From the NCBI GenBank assembly GCA_046328995.1, contig JAXLVN010000003.1:434001-498000 (forward strand): DNA of 64,000 bases, given 5' to 3'. Numbering within the stretch: the first letter of the stretch is position 1; each line of letters starts with the position of its first letter. The position numbers and the translations under genes are program-made. The DNA is from JADJXV01 sp046328995 (GTDB lineage: Bacteria > Bacteroidota > Ignavibacteria > Kapaibacteriales > UBA961). The notes under the pieces were generated by a model. The model was not told the origin of the DNA. It was given only the letters and a program-made list of their open reading frames with translations, and did no database searches. Shown piece after piece: positions 34,171 to 43,578 of this stretch.

Positions 34171-37100
34171 ATGAGAATACTTGGTACTCTTTTGTTCATG
34201 GCTTGTATCGTTTTGCAATTAAACGCTAATGCGCAGTCCTCCGGCTGGGCGGATTCGGCGGGCTACAAGCAGCAAATTATGCCGACGAAGTCGATTCGTC
34301 AGGTGCTCTATTCTCCAAGTGGAGACAGACTCTATAGTGTCCATCTCGATACACTCTATAGAATTAGTCATTGGGATGCTGTAACGGGGAAACTGCTTCG
34401 GAAGCAATCTATTGATTCTTCAGGATATAAGTTACTGTACTCAGTGACAATCGCAAATGATGGATTGACTTACACGGTTTGTGGTTTGCAGGTGAATGAT
34501 AGTTGTACAGCTAAAATCTATTCTCTCAACACTGATGTTCTTTTGAATAGCGTAACGTTGAAGTTAAAAAACAGCTCTGAAGTACAGGCAAGTACGGCTA
34601 TCTATGACTCAACGCTTAGAATTTTGCGGGTAAGGTTCGAGGCAAGTGATGTCTATGGCATGCCGCCAAGCGGATCTCGATACGGCGGCGTATTTGAATA
34701 CAGTCTTGTTGATGGTAAACAACAGTTAAAACATTCAGAAAATGGTGTAACGAACAAATGGAGTACTGCTAGTGGAATAAATGTGTCAGCATGGGTTGGA
34801 TTTTACCATAAAGTAATACTTAGCTACAAAGGTGAGGTTATAGAAGATACCCGGTGGATGAAATCTATACTTTGGAATGACACTATCCCAATTCGAGAAG
34901 ACCTGCCATTTGATATTCTAGGTTCGCATCCTATATTTAGTCAGTATGCACTGAATTATTTCCCTTTACTTACTCCCGACGGGAAGCACTTTTGTATGAT
35001 TGATCATCAGGTGTTGCGTCACAGAACTCTCTCGCCATATGCGTTGGTGTCCACGATTACATTGCCATTTATACCGACTTTTGCCCAAGTGGCTCCTACG
35101 AATAATCATATTCTTATGAGTTCGGGACGTTCTATTATCCTTTATGACATTTTTGCCAATTCTATCACCGATACGCTTTCTCTGACATTCGAGAGTATTT
35201 CGGCGTCATTCAGGCCTCAATCGCATACGGTGGTATTTGCATCACGTGACGGATACATGCGCACTCTTGAGTTGCCTTTTTCAATGCCTAGTATTCCCAA
35301 TGACTTTCGTGCGGACAGTACGACAGCATATACTGATTCTGCCATTACCTTTACCGTGACAACACGCCGAGTACCTCTTCGCCTTCGATGGGATTTTGGC
35401 GATACTACCACGGATTCGACCCTAAGTGTTATTCACCGATATAAATCGCCCGGCACATATTCTGTTCAATTATTTATCACCGACTCATCCGGCACGATAG
35501 ATACGATTATGAAGAAAGACTATATTTCAATACTTCCATCGTTGATTCCTGATTTTAGCGGAACGCCGCAGTATGGCATATCTCAGCTTGACGTGCAATT
35601 CACCGATAAATCCAAAGGGAATATTATTACATGGTTGTGGGATTTTGGAGATAAACAGGTCGATTCCGTGCAGAATCCGAAGCATACATACAGTGGTCAT
35701 CGCTATTACAATGTGACGTTGACTATCAGCGACGGATTTACGGTTGCTACAATTGTGAAACCTATGTTTATCAATCTCGATACAATTCCAAGTAACTCGA
35801 TAATGGTACGGCAAAGGTGGATTTCTGGTGCTCTCTCATATATTGGTACCCCGGGAAATTGGAGGCGAATCGAAAACACATTCTCAAAAGGAATTCTTGG
35901 TAATGATTCCAAACTCTATGTATATAGTCGAGAATGTGGTGTTGAATCGTATAAAGGTCCTGATCCAACTCCTTTAGTATCGTATAATTGGCAACAAAGT
36001 ATTTCGGTATTTGACAGTTCGACAAGTCAGTGGAAAATCGATAAATCCTATTCACCCCCTGATTACTCACCTATGAATATCTGTCAAGGAACAAACTCGG
36101 CATACAGTGGATTCCAAATTATTCGATATAGAAATCGGTATGTTACATCTTTTACTGGCTGGGTGAGGTCATTGTCATATATTACCATTCCTTCAATAAT
36201 GTTCTTTTCTAATGGGCGAGTTTTTACACCCTCCGGCTGGACACATGACTTCAATGGTGCATTTTTGCCGGACGGCACTGATATCTACCTCTTCAATCAC
36301 GGTACTTCTACCTCCATTCAGTTTTTTATTGAAGATAGTGTTCTCATCGCCCGAGACTCGATGGTCGGTGAAGTAATGAAGCCGCTCGTATCCATTGATT
36401 CACAGAATGTTAGTATTATTTCTAACCTTTATTCCGGCAAGGGGGATAGTACGCGATGGATGATTGTACGCACCTATTCATCAGAAGGGCTGCTGCTTAG
36501 TGAGAAGAAGATTGTAAAAACGCGGACTATCCATTTGACTGATGCAGCGAACTTCGGTTTGGGGGATTTTCTAGTCACCGGTTGGGTTACTTCAACCGAC
36601 TCTCTTGGAATTAAGCACGACTCCGGGTATATCGCCAAGCTTGGTTCAGACGGTCGCATCGCCTGGGAGTATTGTGCACCAGCGTGGAAACAATTTAAGA
36701 AAATAGAAAAACTCAGCACGGGACACTATGCCGCTTGGGGCATTCCTCTCGATGGATTTAATCATGGTTTCCTTGCTTTCCGAAGCGACGGAACAATCCT
36801 TTCGGACAATCGGCTTGTCGGCGCACAGAACGGATTTTCGCCGTCGGATTTTGTGGTTGGTGCAGGTACCAATTCGCTGTGGTTCATAGGTTCGGAAAGT
36901 GTGCCGAATCAGGGTCAGCGAGCAGCGGTGTATTTATGTACGAATCCCATGTCAGCAGTGACTTCCGTAGCTGAGGGAGAGGCGTCGGATCGTGCACCGT
37001 CAACATTCTCGGCGGAGGTATTTCCGCTTCCTGCCGTTGACCGAATGACGGTACGGCTGAGCATTCCCCGCGCAGCAAACGTGCGTGTATCGATGGTATC

Positions 37101-37257
37101 GGCTCTTGGCACGGAGCAGGAATATCCGGCGGAACATGTCAATGCAGGTATGAATGAATTCACGCTATCGACCGCTGCCCTCCCGACCGGGATGTACATT
37201 CTCTGTATTCGTTTCGATAGCGAAAGGTGCGTGTGTCCGGTAGTTGTCCTTCGATGA
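34171..37257 (+). CDS. Large secreted PKD-domain protein with T9SS sorting domain (copy 1)
   Basis: 1028 residues. Signal peptide (about 1-22), an N-terminal propeller-like part (about 25-400) with SVHLDTLYRISHWDAVTGKL, two PKD domains at about 375-450 (LRWDFGDTTTDSTLSVIHRY) and 455-535 (WLWDFGDKQVDSVQNPKHTY), a large C-terminal part (about 540-940), and a T9SS type A sorting domain (about 948-1028, PLPAVDRMTVRLSIPRAANV ... GMYILCIRFDSE). Surface exposed by inference; function unknown. The second gene downstream is a paralogue with long stretches of identical DNA. AT-rich compared with the core genes. Confidence 0.82.
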   Translation: MRILGTLLFMACIVLQLNANAQSSGWADSAGYKQQIMPTKSIRQVLYSPSGDRLYSVHLDTLYRISHWDAVTGKLLRKQSIDSSGYKLLYSVTIANDGLTYTVCGLQVNDSCTAKIYSLNTDVLLNSVTLKLKNSSEVQASTAIYDSTLRILRVRFEASDVYGMPPSGSRYGGVFEYSLVDGKQQLKHSENGVTNKWSTASGINVSAWVGFYHKVILSYKGEVIEDTRWMKSILWNDTIPIREDLPFDILGSHPIFSQYALNYFPLLTPDGKHFCMIDHQVLRHRTLSPYALVSTITLPFIPTFAQVAPTNNHILMSSGRSIILYDIFANSITDTLSLTFESISASFRPQSHTVVFASRDGYMRTLELPFSMPSIPNDFRADSTTAYTDSAITFTVTTRRVPLRLRWDFGDTTTDSTLSVIHRYKSPGTYSVQLFITDSSGTIDTIMKKDYISILPSLIPDFSGTPQYGISQLDVQFTDKSKGNIITWLWDFGDKQVDSVQNPKHTYSGHRYYNVTLTISDGFTVATIVKPMFINLDTIPSNSIMVRQRWISGALSYIGTPGNWRRIENTFSKGILGNDSKLYVYSRECGVESYKGPDPTPLVSYNWQQSISVFDSSTSQWKIDKSYSPPDYSPMNICQGTNSAYSGFQIIRYRNRYVTSFTGWVRSLSYITIPSIMFFSNGRVFTPSGWTHDFNGAFLPDGTDIYLFNHGTSTSIQFFIEDSVLIARDSMVGEVMKPLVSIDSQNVSIISNLYSGKGDSTRWMIVRTYSSEGLLLSEKKIVKTRTIHLTDAANFGLGDFLVTGWVTSTDSLGIKHDSGYIAKLGSDGRIAWEYCAPAWKQFKKIEKLSTGHYAAWGIPLDGFNHGFLAFRSDGTILSDNRLVGAQNGFSPSDFVVGAGTNSLWFIGSESVPNQGQRAAVYLCTNPMSAVTSVAEGEASDRAPSTFSAEVFPLPAVDRMTVRLSIPRAANVRVSMVSALGTEQEYPAEHVNAGMNEFTLSTAALPTGMYILCIRFDSERCVCPVVVLR
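34228..34283 (+). repeat. Identical 56-bp block shared by the PKD genes (5' end, copy 1)
   Basis: Matches 37474-37529 exactly: AATGCGCAGTCCTCCGGCTG and onward to ATTATGCC. It codes for the mature N terminus (QSSGWADSAGYKQQIMP). Neighbouring coding DNA differs at many positions. Confidence 0.9.
36784..36898 (+). repeat. Identical 115-bp block shared by the PKD genes (3' part, copy 1)
   Basis: Identical to 40045-40159 over 115 bp. A further 47 bp (36937-36983) equal 40198-40244. Flanking codons differ in synonymous and non-synonymous sites, so the identity marks recent recombination rather than protein constraint alone. Confidence 0.9.
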
Positions 37258-37413
37258 TGGAACGATGGAATGTTGGAATGTTGGTAAGATTTTAATGTAG
37301 AATAGGTATTATAACAACTTAATGAGAAAAAAGAAAGATAGCGCACTGTTTGAGATATAGTGAAAACTTATTGGAAAGATTAGTAAAAGCTCCAAGAACT
37401 TTCAGGAGAATAT

Positions 37414-40400
37414 ATGAAAATCATTTATCTATTTTTTATAGCCATATTATGCATTGTAGATCATCAATCTTCCAATGCGCAGTCCTCCGGCTGGGCGGAT
37501 TCGGCGGGCTACAAGCAGCAAATTATGCCTCTCAAATCTATCATGCAGGTGCAGTATTCACCGGGAGGAGATACGTTGTACACGGTGAGCCGGGACTCGC
37601 TCTACAGGATCGATCACTGGGATGCTGTGACGGGTAAGCTGCTGAAAAGACAGACAATAGTAGCGAAAAAGTTAGTGAAGATGCTGTCGGTAACCTTGTC
37701 AATGGATAGACAGACTTATGTCGTCTGTGGTACCGAATCAACCAATACGCTTCATTTTCTCATTTATTCAATGACGACCGACAGCTTGATGTTTGAAATT
37801 AAGCCCCAAAGGTCATTTGGCAATAGCAATTCATATGTGGATTGTTCGGGAGATGTCGAGACGTCGTTGGGCATCATTACCATATATTTCACGCTTGTGG
37901 ATAATCAACTAGGCCCTGATGGTCCGAGCGGTAGTCGTAACGGCCAGATTTCGCGCTACAAAATTCAGGATACTACCCTACAATTGATAGGGACGCATTT
38001 GGGAGCGGTAAAAAAAGTCGCCTATACACCAAACAAAAACATCTACACATGGATATCCTACCAGGTAGTAAAAAAGTATTTTAGATCTAGCCTGTTAAAC
38101 CATTCTGAATCTATGAACTACAACTGTTCAATGAACGATTCTCTTGTGATACAAAACGAACTACAATTTGAATGGGAGGGTTCTAATGTTGTAAATAGTG
38201 ATTATGCATTGAGTTATTATCCGGTGCTGACGCCGGACGGTGCACATTGTTTTTTTATAGAAGGACCACATCTGCATCAGTGGTCAGTGGCTCCTTTTGC
38301 ATTTCTCTCGACGAAGAATATTGGATTTAGCTCTACGTATGTGCTTGCCGAACCTGAGGGTACCCATGTCATGTTTGTCAAAGGTAAGACCTTATATTTT
38401 TACCATATAGCGTCATCGACAATGTCAGATACCTTTCAATTGACTTCACCACCGGTAATGTGTGCATTCCGTCCAAATACTAGGGAAATGGCATATTGTA
38501 CAGCGTCAGGGAACCTATGTATCAGTAATCTCAAGTATCGAATTCCCTCGATTCGTACTACATTTACAGCGACACACACACTTCTGTACAAAGATTCGAC
38601 AACAGTTTTCTCCGTAGTCAGGAGCAAGAAGTATCGGCACTATGAGTGGAATTTTGGCGATGGTAGGCTAGGAAAGGGTGAAGTGGTGCCGCATATATAT
38701 CAAACGAGCGGAACATATACTATCGTATTGATAGCCACCGACAGTCTAGGGCAGAGTGATACAATAGAGCGCAGAGACTACGTGCGGGTATTGCCGATGT
38801 TAGAACCACGCTTTACCGGCTCGATTCGCTATGGCAACGCTCCTCTTACGACACAGTTTACCGATGAGTCTTTAGGAGCAATCACCTCGTGGGAATGGAA
38901 TTTTGATGATGGAACGAAAGATACTGTGCCGCATCCGAAGCATACTTTTCAGGAACGACGGTATTATTCTATCACATTGAAAATCTCGGACGGACTAAGT
39001 ACCAAAGTGCTGACCAAGTTTGCTTTTGTGAATGCAGATACGATGTATGTGAATACTGTGCGTATTCATACACGACTAATCGATGCTACGCAAAATCTAA
39101 TACGAGGAATAGAAGGGTCATATCAATCCGATGATTGGTATAAAAACAAATATACAAAGGGCGGACTTACGGAAGCAGGAGATCTCATTGTTTATAGATC
39201 TGAATGTTATACTCGTGTAGGTAGTTATGGTGCTACATTCTATTATCCCAAGCAAGGAATATTGTCAATCTCTGCCGATGCGAAACAATCAAGTACGTTT
39301 TTTTCTCAATTGGCTCATAATCCAAGTTCGTCAAATATTTGTGATATTACTTTTACTAATCCCGGTCAAATGATAATCCGTCCCCGAGATGGCTCGTATA
39401 TATCTTCGTTTGATCCAATTTATTGGACTGCACCGAGTGGTCAATCGCCTCATGGAATATATATTTCCAAAGTAGGATTTTTTAAGCCTATCGGGTGGTC
39501 GAGTAATTTCGATGCTGCATTCCTACCGAATGGTAACGATGTGTATGTCTTTCGTACTGTCAAAGGAACAATCATAGATTTCTTCAAATCTGATACCATC
39601 CTCATCGCCCGTGACTCGATGGTCGGTGAAGTTATGAAGCCACTCGTTTCGATTGATTCTCAACAGGTAAGCATCATTTCTAATCTCAATTCCGGCACAG
39701 GTGACAGTGCTCGATGGATCGTACAGCGGACGTATTCATCAGCAGGACAACTCCTTGAGGAAAAACATATCCTGAAGAATATCAGCAATGTACGTCTGAT
39801 GGATGCAGCAAGTCTCGGCTGGGGAGAATTTCTCCTTTCAGGATGGGTCACGACGACCGATTCCCTCGGTGTTCGCCGTGACTCGGCATACCTCGCCAAG
39901 CTTGGTTCTGATGGCCGCCTTGCATGGGAGTATCTGACGCCTACGTGGCGGCAATTCAAGAAAGTAGAAAAACTGAGCACCGGGCATTATGCAGTCTGGG
40001 GAATTCCGCAGGATGGCTTTAATCATGGCTTTGTAGCGGTGAAGAGCGACGGAACAATCCTTTCGGACAATCGGCTTGTCGGCGCACAGAACGGATTTTC
40101 GCCGTCGGATTTTGTGGTTGGTGCAGGTACCAATTCGCTGTGGTTCATAGGTTCGGAAAATGTGCCGAATCAGGGACAACGGGGAGCGGTGTATTTTTGT
40201 ACGAATCCCATGTCAGCAGTGACTTCCGTAGCTGAGGGAGAGGCCTCAAACGGCTTTCCGGCATCATTGTCGGCGACGGTGTATCCACAGCCCGCCGTTC
40301 ATAGTATGACAGTACGACTGACTGCGCCGCGAGGAGGAAAAGTTCGGGTTGCAATTGTATCAGCTTTGGGCACCGAACAGGTGTATCCGGAGGAAGAAGT

Positions 40401-40518
40401 CGAAGCAGGGACAAGAGAATTCATGATATCAACAGCAGCATTATCGACCGGAATGTACACACTCTGCCTACGTATGGACGGCGAAATGTGCGTGCGTCCG
40501 GTGGTGGTGGTGCGGTGA
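37414..40518 (+). CDS. Large secreted PKD-domain protein with T9SS sorting domain (copy 2)
   Basis: 1034 residues with the same layout as copy 1: signal peptide, propeller-like part, two PKD domains (HYEWNFGDGRLGKGEVVPHIY and WEWNFDDGTKDTVPHPKHTF), long C-terminal part, and a T9SS domain ending GMYTLCLRMDGEMCVRPVVVVR. The proteins are clearly homologous but diverged in the centre, with conserved ends. Separated from copy 1 by 156 bp that contain only short direct repeats (GATGGAA/TGTTGGAA). The role is unknown; tandem duplication followed by gene conversion is the best explanation. Confidence 0.82.
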   Translation: MKIIYLFFIAILCIVDHQSSNAQSSGWADSAGYKQQIMPLKSIMQVQYSPGGDTLYTVSRDSLYRIDHWDAVTGKLLKRQTIVAKKLVKMLSVTLSMDRQTYVVCGTESTNTLHFLIYSMTTDSLMFEIKPQRSFGNSNSYVDCSGDVETSLGIITIYFTLVDNQLGPDGPSGSRNGQISRYKIQDTTLQLIGTHLGAVKKVAYTPNKNIYTWISYQVVKKYFRSSLLNHSESMNYNCSMNDSLVIQNELQFEWEGSNVVNSDYALSYYPVLTPDGAHCFFIEGPHLHQWSVAPFAFLSTKNIGFSSTYVLAEPEGTHVMFVKGKTLYFYHIASSTMSDTFQLTSPPVMCAFRPNTREMAYCTASGNLCISNLKYRIPSIRTTFTATHTLLYKDSTTVFSVVRSKKYRHYEWNFGDGRLGKGEVVPHIYQTSGTYTIVLIATDSLGQSDTIERRDYVRVLPMLEPRFTGSIRYGNAPLTTQFTDESLGAITSWEWNFDDGTKDTVPHPKHTFQERRYYSITLKISDGLSTKVLTKFAFVNADTMYVNTVRIHTRLIDATQNLIRGIEGSYQSDDWYKNKYTKGGLTEAGDLIVYRSECYTRVGSYGATFYYPKQGILSISADAKQSSTFFSQLAHNPSSSNICDITFTNPGQMIIRPRDGSYISSFDPIYWTAPSGQSPHGIYISKVGFFKPIGWSSNFDAAFLPNGNDVYVFRTVKGTIIDFFKSDTILIARDSMVGEVMKPLVSIDSQQVSIISNLNSGTGDSARWIVQRTYSSAGQLLEEKHILKNISNVRLMDAASLGWGEFLLSGWVTTTDSLGVRRDSAYLAKLGSDGRLAWEYLTPTWRQFKKVEKLSTGHYAVWGIPQDGFNHGFVAVKSDGTILSDNRLVGAQNGFSPSDFVVGAGTNSLWFIGSENVPNQGQRGAVYFCTNPMSAVTSVAEGEASNGFPASLSATVYPQPAVHSMTVRLTAPRGGKVRVAIVSALGTEQVYPEEEVEAGTREFMISTAALSTGMYTLCLRMDGEMCVRPVVVVR
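37474..37529 (+). repeat. Identical 56-bp block (5' end, copy 2)
   Basis: Second copy of the block at 34228-34283, in the same reading frame just after the signal peptide. Confidence 0.9.
40045..40159 (+). repeat. Identical 115-bp block (3' part, copy 2)
   Basis: Second copy of the block at 36784-36898, ahead of the T9SS sorting domain. Confidence 0.9.
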
Positions 40519-40656
40519 TGGAATGATTGCAGAGAGTTATGCGGAGCGTACAGATAGAGGCTGGTGTTTTGAGTAAATTTAACGTCCGCGATTTCGGCAA
40601 ATCTCCGTAATTTGCACCTGAAATTACATTGTTATATTCTCAGTACGGAGTTGATT

Positions 40657-41157
40657 ATGTTTCGAAAAATTGACGATTTCCTCAGCAGCTGGACGCATGA
40701 ACATGATGCGACTATGAAGGTATTGCAAGCACTTACCGATGACTCGCTCTCGCAGCGCGTCTATGACGGCGGACGCACACTCGGCTATCTTGCCTGGCAT
40801 ATTACCCTCACTCTCTCGGAAATGATGAATCGCACCGGCCTCATCGTCCAAGGACCCGCCCACGATGCACCTGCTCCATCGTCAGCCGCCGATATTGCTG
40901 CTGCATACTCTGCGTCCTCGGCGTCGCTCGTCCAAGAAATTAAGGATAAATGGACCGATGAGACCCTTACTGAAACAGATGACATGTATGGTGAAATATG
41001 GCCACGCGGCATTACTCTTGCTGTGCTGATCAATCATCAGGCGCATCACAGAGGACAAGTTACCGTGCTCATGCGTCAAGCCGGACTCAGCGTTCCGGGC
41101 GTCTATGGTCCGTCGAAAGAAGAATGGGTGGCCTATGGTATGGAGCCGTTAAACTAA
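40657..41157 (+). CDS. DinB-family metal-dependent hydrolase-like protein
   Basis: 166 residues from MFRKIDDFLSSWTHEHDATM; the frame extends upstream without support. The four-helix DinB/YfiT fold has the three histidines of the metal site in LAWHITL and INHQAHHRGQ. DinB-like proteins include thiol (bacillithiol, mycothiol) transferases; the substrate here is unknown. Cytoplasmic. Alone, with GTAATTTG-like sequence 45 bp upstream. Confidence 0.85.
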   Translation: MFRKIDDFLSSWTHEHDATMKVLQALTDDSLSQRVYDGGRTLGYLAWHITLTLSEMMNRTGLIVQGPAHDAPAPSSAADIAAAYSASSASLVQEIKDKWTDETLTETDDMYGEIWPRGITLAVLINHQAHHRGQVTVLMRQAGLSVPGVYGPSKEEWVAYGMEPLN

Positions 41158-41181
41158 GAAAATAGAGCTCAATCTCCATGG

Positions 41182-41224
41182 CTCTGCGAACTTTGCGAAC
41201 CCCTTGCAAACTTTGCCGTTAAAA
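41182..41224 (+). repeat. Short intergenic repeat of the CTTTGCG type
   Basis: CTCTGCGAACTTTGCGAACC followed by CCTTGCAAACTTTGCCGTTAAAA. Related to the 20132-20157 repeat by the GCG-ACTTT unit and the GTTAAA end. Between the DinB and pfk genes. Confidence 0.4.
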
Positions 41225-41281
41225 GTCGGTTGACTATTCTAAAATTTATATAATTGATAGTATAGAGGTTCAAAACTGCGT

Positions 41282-42289
41282 ATGAAAATAGCGATACTAA
41301 CCGGTGGTGGTGATTGTTCGGGAATGAATGCTTTTGTGCGGGCTGCTGCACGTTCGGCGCTGAATATGCGCGCGGAAACCTCCGTTTGGGGTGTCATTGA
41401 CGGATGGAAAGGGTTGATATATAATAATTACCGTAAATTGGACAAGCTCGCCGTCGCCGGAATCGCCTCCTCCGGCGGAACAATCCTCGGCACCGTGCGC
41501 GTACCCGAGCTCGCGACGGACACTTCCCTTCAGGAAACCATTGCCCAAAATCTCCATGATAATCACTTCGATTATCTGCTCGTCTGCGGTGGCAATGGCA
41601 GCGTAAAAGCTGCGAATACCATCAATTCTGTTATTCATCGTGAAGGTTTGCGCACGAAAATCCTCGTCGCGCCGGGTTCGATTGATAATGATGTAGCCAA
41701 TAACACAGGTTCGTCCCTCGGCTTCTACAGCGCGCTCGACAAAAGTCTGGAAATGCTTGAATGGATTCGGGATACAGCCAGCGCGCACCGGCGCGTGTAT
41801 CTCATTAAATCGATGGGACGTGACTCGGCGTACTTGGCGTATTATGCCGGAATTGCCACGGGCGCTGAATATGTAATTTGTCCAAATGAAAATGTAGATT
41901 ACGAGCTCGTCGCCTCCATGATCGACGAACGTGACCGCGATACGAGAATCATCGTCGCCGAAGGATACGAAAAATCCGTCAACGAAATCCGGGAAATCCT
42001 CGAACAAATCTTCCGCAAGCGGAATCAAATCCACGAGATACGCACCGTGGACATGAGTTACTTCCAGCGCGGCGGCAAAGCAGCAGTCACGGATATTCTC
42101 CGCGCAAGCTGGGTAGCATTCCGCATGGTAAAAGATGCGTTTAATAAATGCGGGAGTGGGTTTTATACTGCTTTTTATACCGGACACAAGCCGCCGGTAA
42201 TCCCGCTCGACATCGCTGCTGATGACTCGCAGACAAGCCATATCGATATACCGGATGATATTCTGGAATTGGCGCTGGCGCTGCGGTAA
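41282..42289 (+). CDS. 6-phosphofructokinase, divergent
   Basis: 335 residues. TGGGDCSGMNAFVRAAARSA (phosphate-donor loop), GTVRVPEL, CGGNGSV (103-107 region), PGSIDNDVANN (131-141, base Asp135) and KSMGRDSAYLA. Phosphorylates fructose 6-phosphate in glycolysis. Two points need care: the usual GGDGS Asp, which holds the donor's magnesium, is Asn105 here, and Gly106 rather than Asp is at the position that separates ATP-dependent from PPi-dependent enzymes, so ATP is predicted. A single-gene unit. The long opposite-strand frame is an antisense artefact. Confidence 0.88.
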   Translation: MKIAILTGGGDCSGMNAFVRAAARSALNMRAETSVWGVIDGWKGLIYNNYRKLDKLAVAGIASSGGTILGTVRVPELATDTSLQETIAQNLHDNHFDYLLVCGGNGSVKAANTINSVIHREGLRTKILVAPGSIDNDVANNTGSSLGFYSALDKSLEMLEWIRDTASAHRRVYLIKSMGRDSAYLAYYAGIATGAEYVICPNENVDYELVASMIDERDRDTRIIVAEGYEKSVNEIREILEQIFRKRNQIHEIRTVDMSYFQRGGKAAVTDILRASWVAFRMVKDAFNKCGSGFYTAFYTGHKPPVIPLDIAADDSQTSHIDIPDDILELALALR

Positions 42290-42321
42290 AGTATTTAAAT
42301 TGTTAGAAATAGTAAGAACGA

Positions 42322-42430
42322 TTGTCATTCTGAGTGAGTCTTCGAACGAAGAATCGTACCTTGCTTTATGTCATGCTTGACGTTACTTCGAGCGTCGATT
42401 CTTCGTTCGACGACTCCCTACCAATGACAG
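42322..42430. repeat. MITE-like palindromic element, TGTCATT ends
   Basis: Inverted ends 42322-42356 and 42396-42430 (35 bp each) share 15 of the innermost bases perfectly (TCGAACGAAGAATCG) and have TGTCATT near the tips with a handful of mismatches between. The 39-bp centre is non-coding. The TCATTCTGAG-GAAGAATC style is a known type of dispersed intergenic palindrome in several phyla. Confidence 0.7.
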
Positions 42431-42483
42431 TTTTATAACTTGTTCTTTTTATATGACTTGCATTTGCTGTGACAGAAAGAGTT

Positions 42484-42575
42484 TCCCACAGAGTTTCACA
42501 GAGTTTTTCACAGAGTTCACAGCGGAATACTGCTGAGTGTGACTCTGTGAGCATACCCTGTGTAACCCTGTGGGA
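42484..42575. repeat. Second palindromic element with CACAGAG units
   Basis: Left arm 42484-42516 has three spaced CACAGAG motifs and starts TCCCACAG; right arm 42542-42575 is the imperfect reverse complement (ACTCTGTGAGC ... CCCTGTGGGA). A hairpin of about 33-bp arms with a 25-bp centre. It sits between the pfk and ABC-2 permease genes next to the first element; neither has a coding frame with support. Confidence 0.6.
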
Positions 42576-42714
42576 GGATTTCTTCCGACTACATATAGCG
42601 GGATCCTCTTTTGCAAGTACTTGCTGTGTCATTACTTGCTTTTTTGAAAGTCTTTAATTAGGCCTTCAGAACGACATGCATGAGTAATTGTAGAGTAATG
42701 TTTGGTAAATACTT

Positions 42715-43533
42715 ATGAAGCCATTGCCCATCCGAAAATACCTCGCCGTTCTCCGCGTGGGCATTTCCCGCACGATGGAATACCGCGTGAATCTTATCGC
42801 GAGTTCACTCTTGTGGACCGTGATTTCCGTTTTTGTACAGGCAAGCGTATGGAAAGCGGTATATTATTCCTCCGGCAAGCACGTAGCCGGCGTTTCTGCT
42901 GACACCATGCTTCTCTACATCGTTTGTGCGTCGCTGTGCCTGGCGTTTACTCATTCCAAAAGCGTTGAACGCACGGCGGCGGAGGAAATCCGCAATGGCG
43001 AACTCAACAAATACCTCCTCAAGCCGATTTCCCATCTTTTGTATACGTTTTCCGCTTCGATTGCCGACCGCGCATCGACGGTGATTTCGATACTTGTGCT
43101 TTCGACGGCGGTGGCTGTGCCGCTTGTACTGTATGGTGTAATTACTTTGTCCATAGCAAGTTGCGCCATAGCTGTCGGATTCCTGTTTCTAGCCATCATC
43201 CTCCGTTTTTTAATGAGTATGATGATCACCTACATCGCATTTTGGCTTGACGAGACATGGACGTTCCACGTTGTGCTCGATATTTGCCTCTGGTTTTTAT
43301 CCGGCATGATGCTCCCGATGAGTATTCTTCCCGAATCGGTGCGGCATGTGTCGGATCTCCTTCCTTTTCAATTCCTTGCGTACATTCCCGCGGGCCTGCT
43401 CTCCGGCAGTATTCCCATCGTCGATTCGTGGAAATTACTCCTTATTGCCACATCATGGATTCTCATTCTCTGGGCTGCAACAATGGCGCTCTGGCGACGG
43501 GGGATTGTAAAATTTGGGGCGTATGGAGGGTGA
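42715..43533 (+). CDS. ABC-2 type permease subunit
   Basis: 272 residues, six predicted membrane helices, MKPLPIRKYLAVLRVGISRTMEYRVNLIASSLLWT at the start and a central EEIRNGELNKYLLKPISHLLY cytoplasmic coupling region, which is the layout of DUF990/ABC-2 exporters (YadH-type). No ATPase gene is adjacent on either side, so the partner NBD must be encoded elsewhere. Substrate unknown (lipid, glycan or drug). Confidence 0.82.
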   Translation: MKPLPIRKYLAVLRVGISRTMEYRVNLIASSLLWTVISVFVQASVWKAVYYSSGKHVAGVSADTMLLYIVCASLCLAFTHSKSVERTAAEEIRNGELNKYLLKPISHLLYTFSASIADRASTVISILVLSTAVAVPLVLYGVITLSIASCAIAVGFLFLAIILRFLMSMMITYIAFWLDETWTFHVVLDICLWFLSGMMLPMSILPESVRHVSDLLPFQFLAYIPAGLLSGSIPIVDSWKLLLIATSWILILWAATMALWRRGIVKFGAYGG

Positions 43534-43578
43534 GAGAACAAGAATTTATTGGGTTCGCATCATCGAATTCCCAATCAC

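Noticed and set aside
41297..42328. Long open frame on the minus strand across the phosphofructokinase gene
   Set aside because: It mirrors the pfk codons, has no ribosome binding site or recognisable family, and pfk on the plus strand is clear.
42484..42575. CRISPR-like CACAGAG units
   Set aside because: The units are unevenly spaced and are half of an inverted repeat; no cas genes anywhere in the window.
42366..42657. Small frames in both strands over the CACAGAG element
   Set aside because: Explained by the palindrome; no ribosome binding sites or conserved motif.
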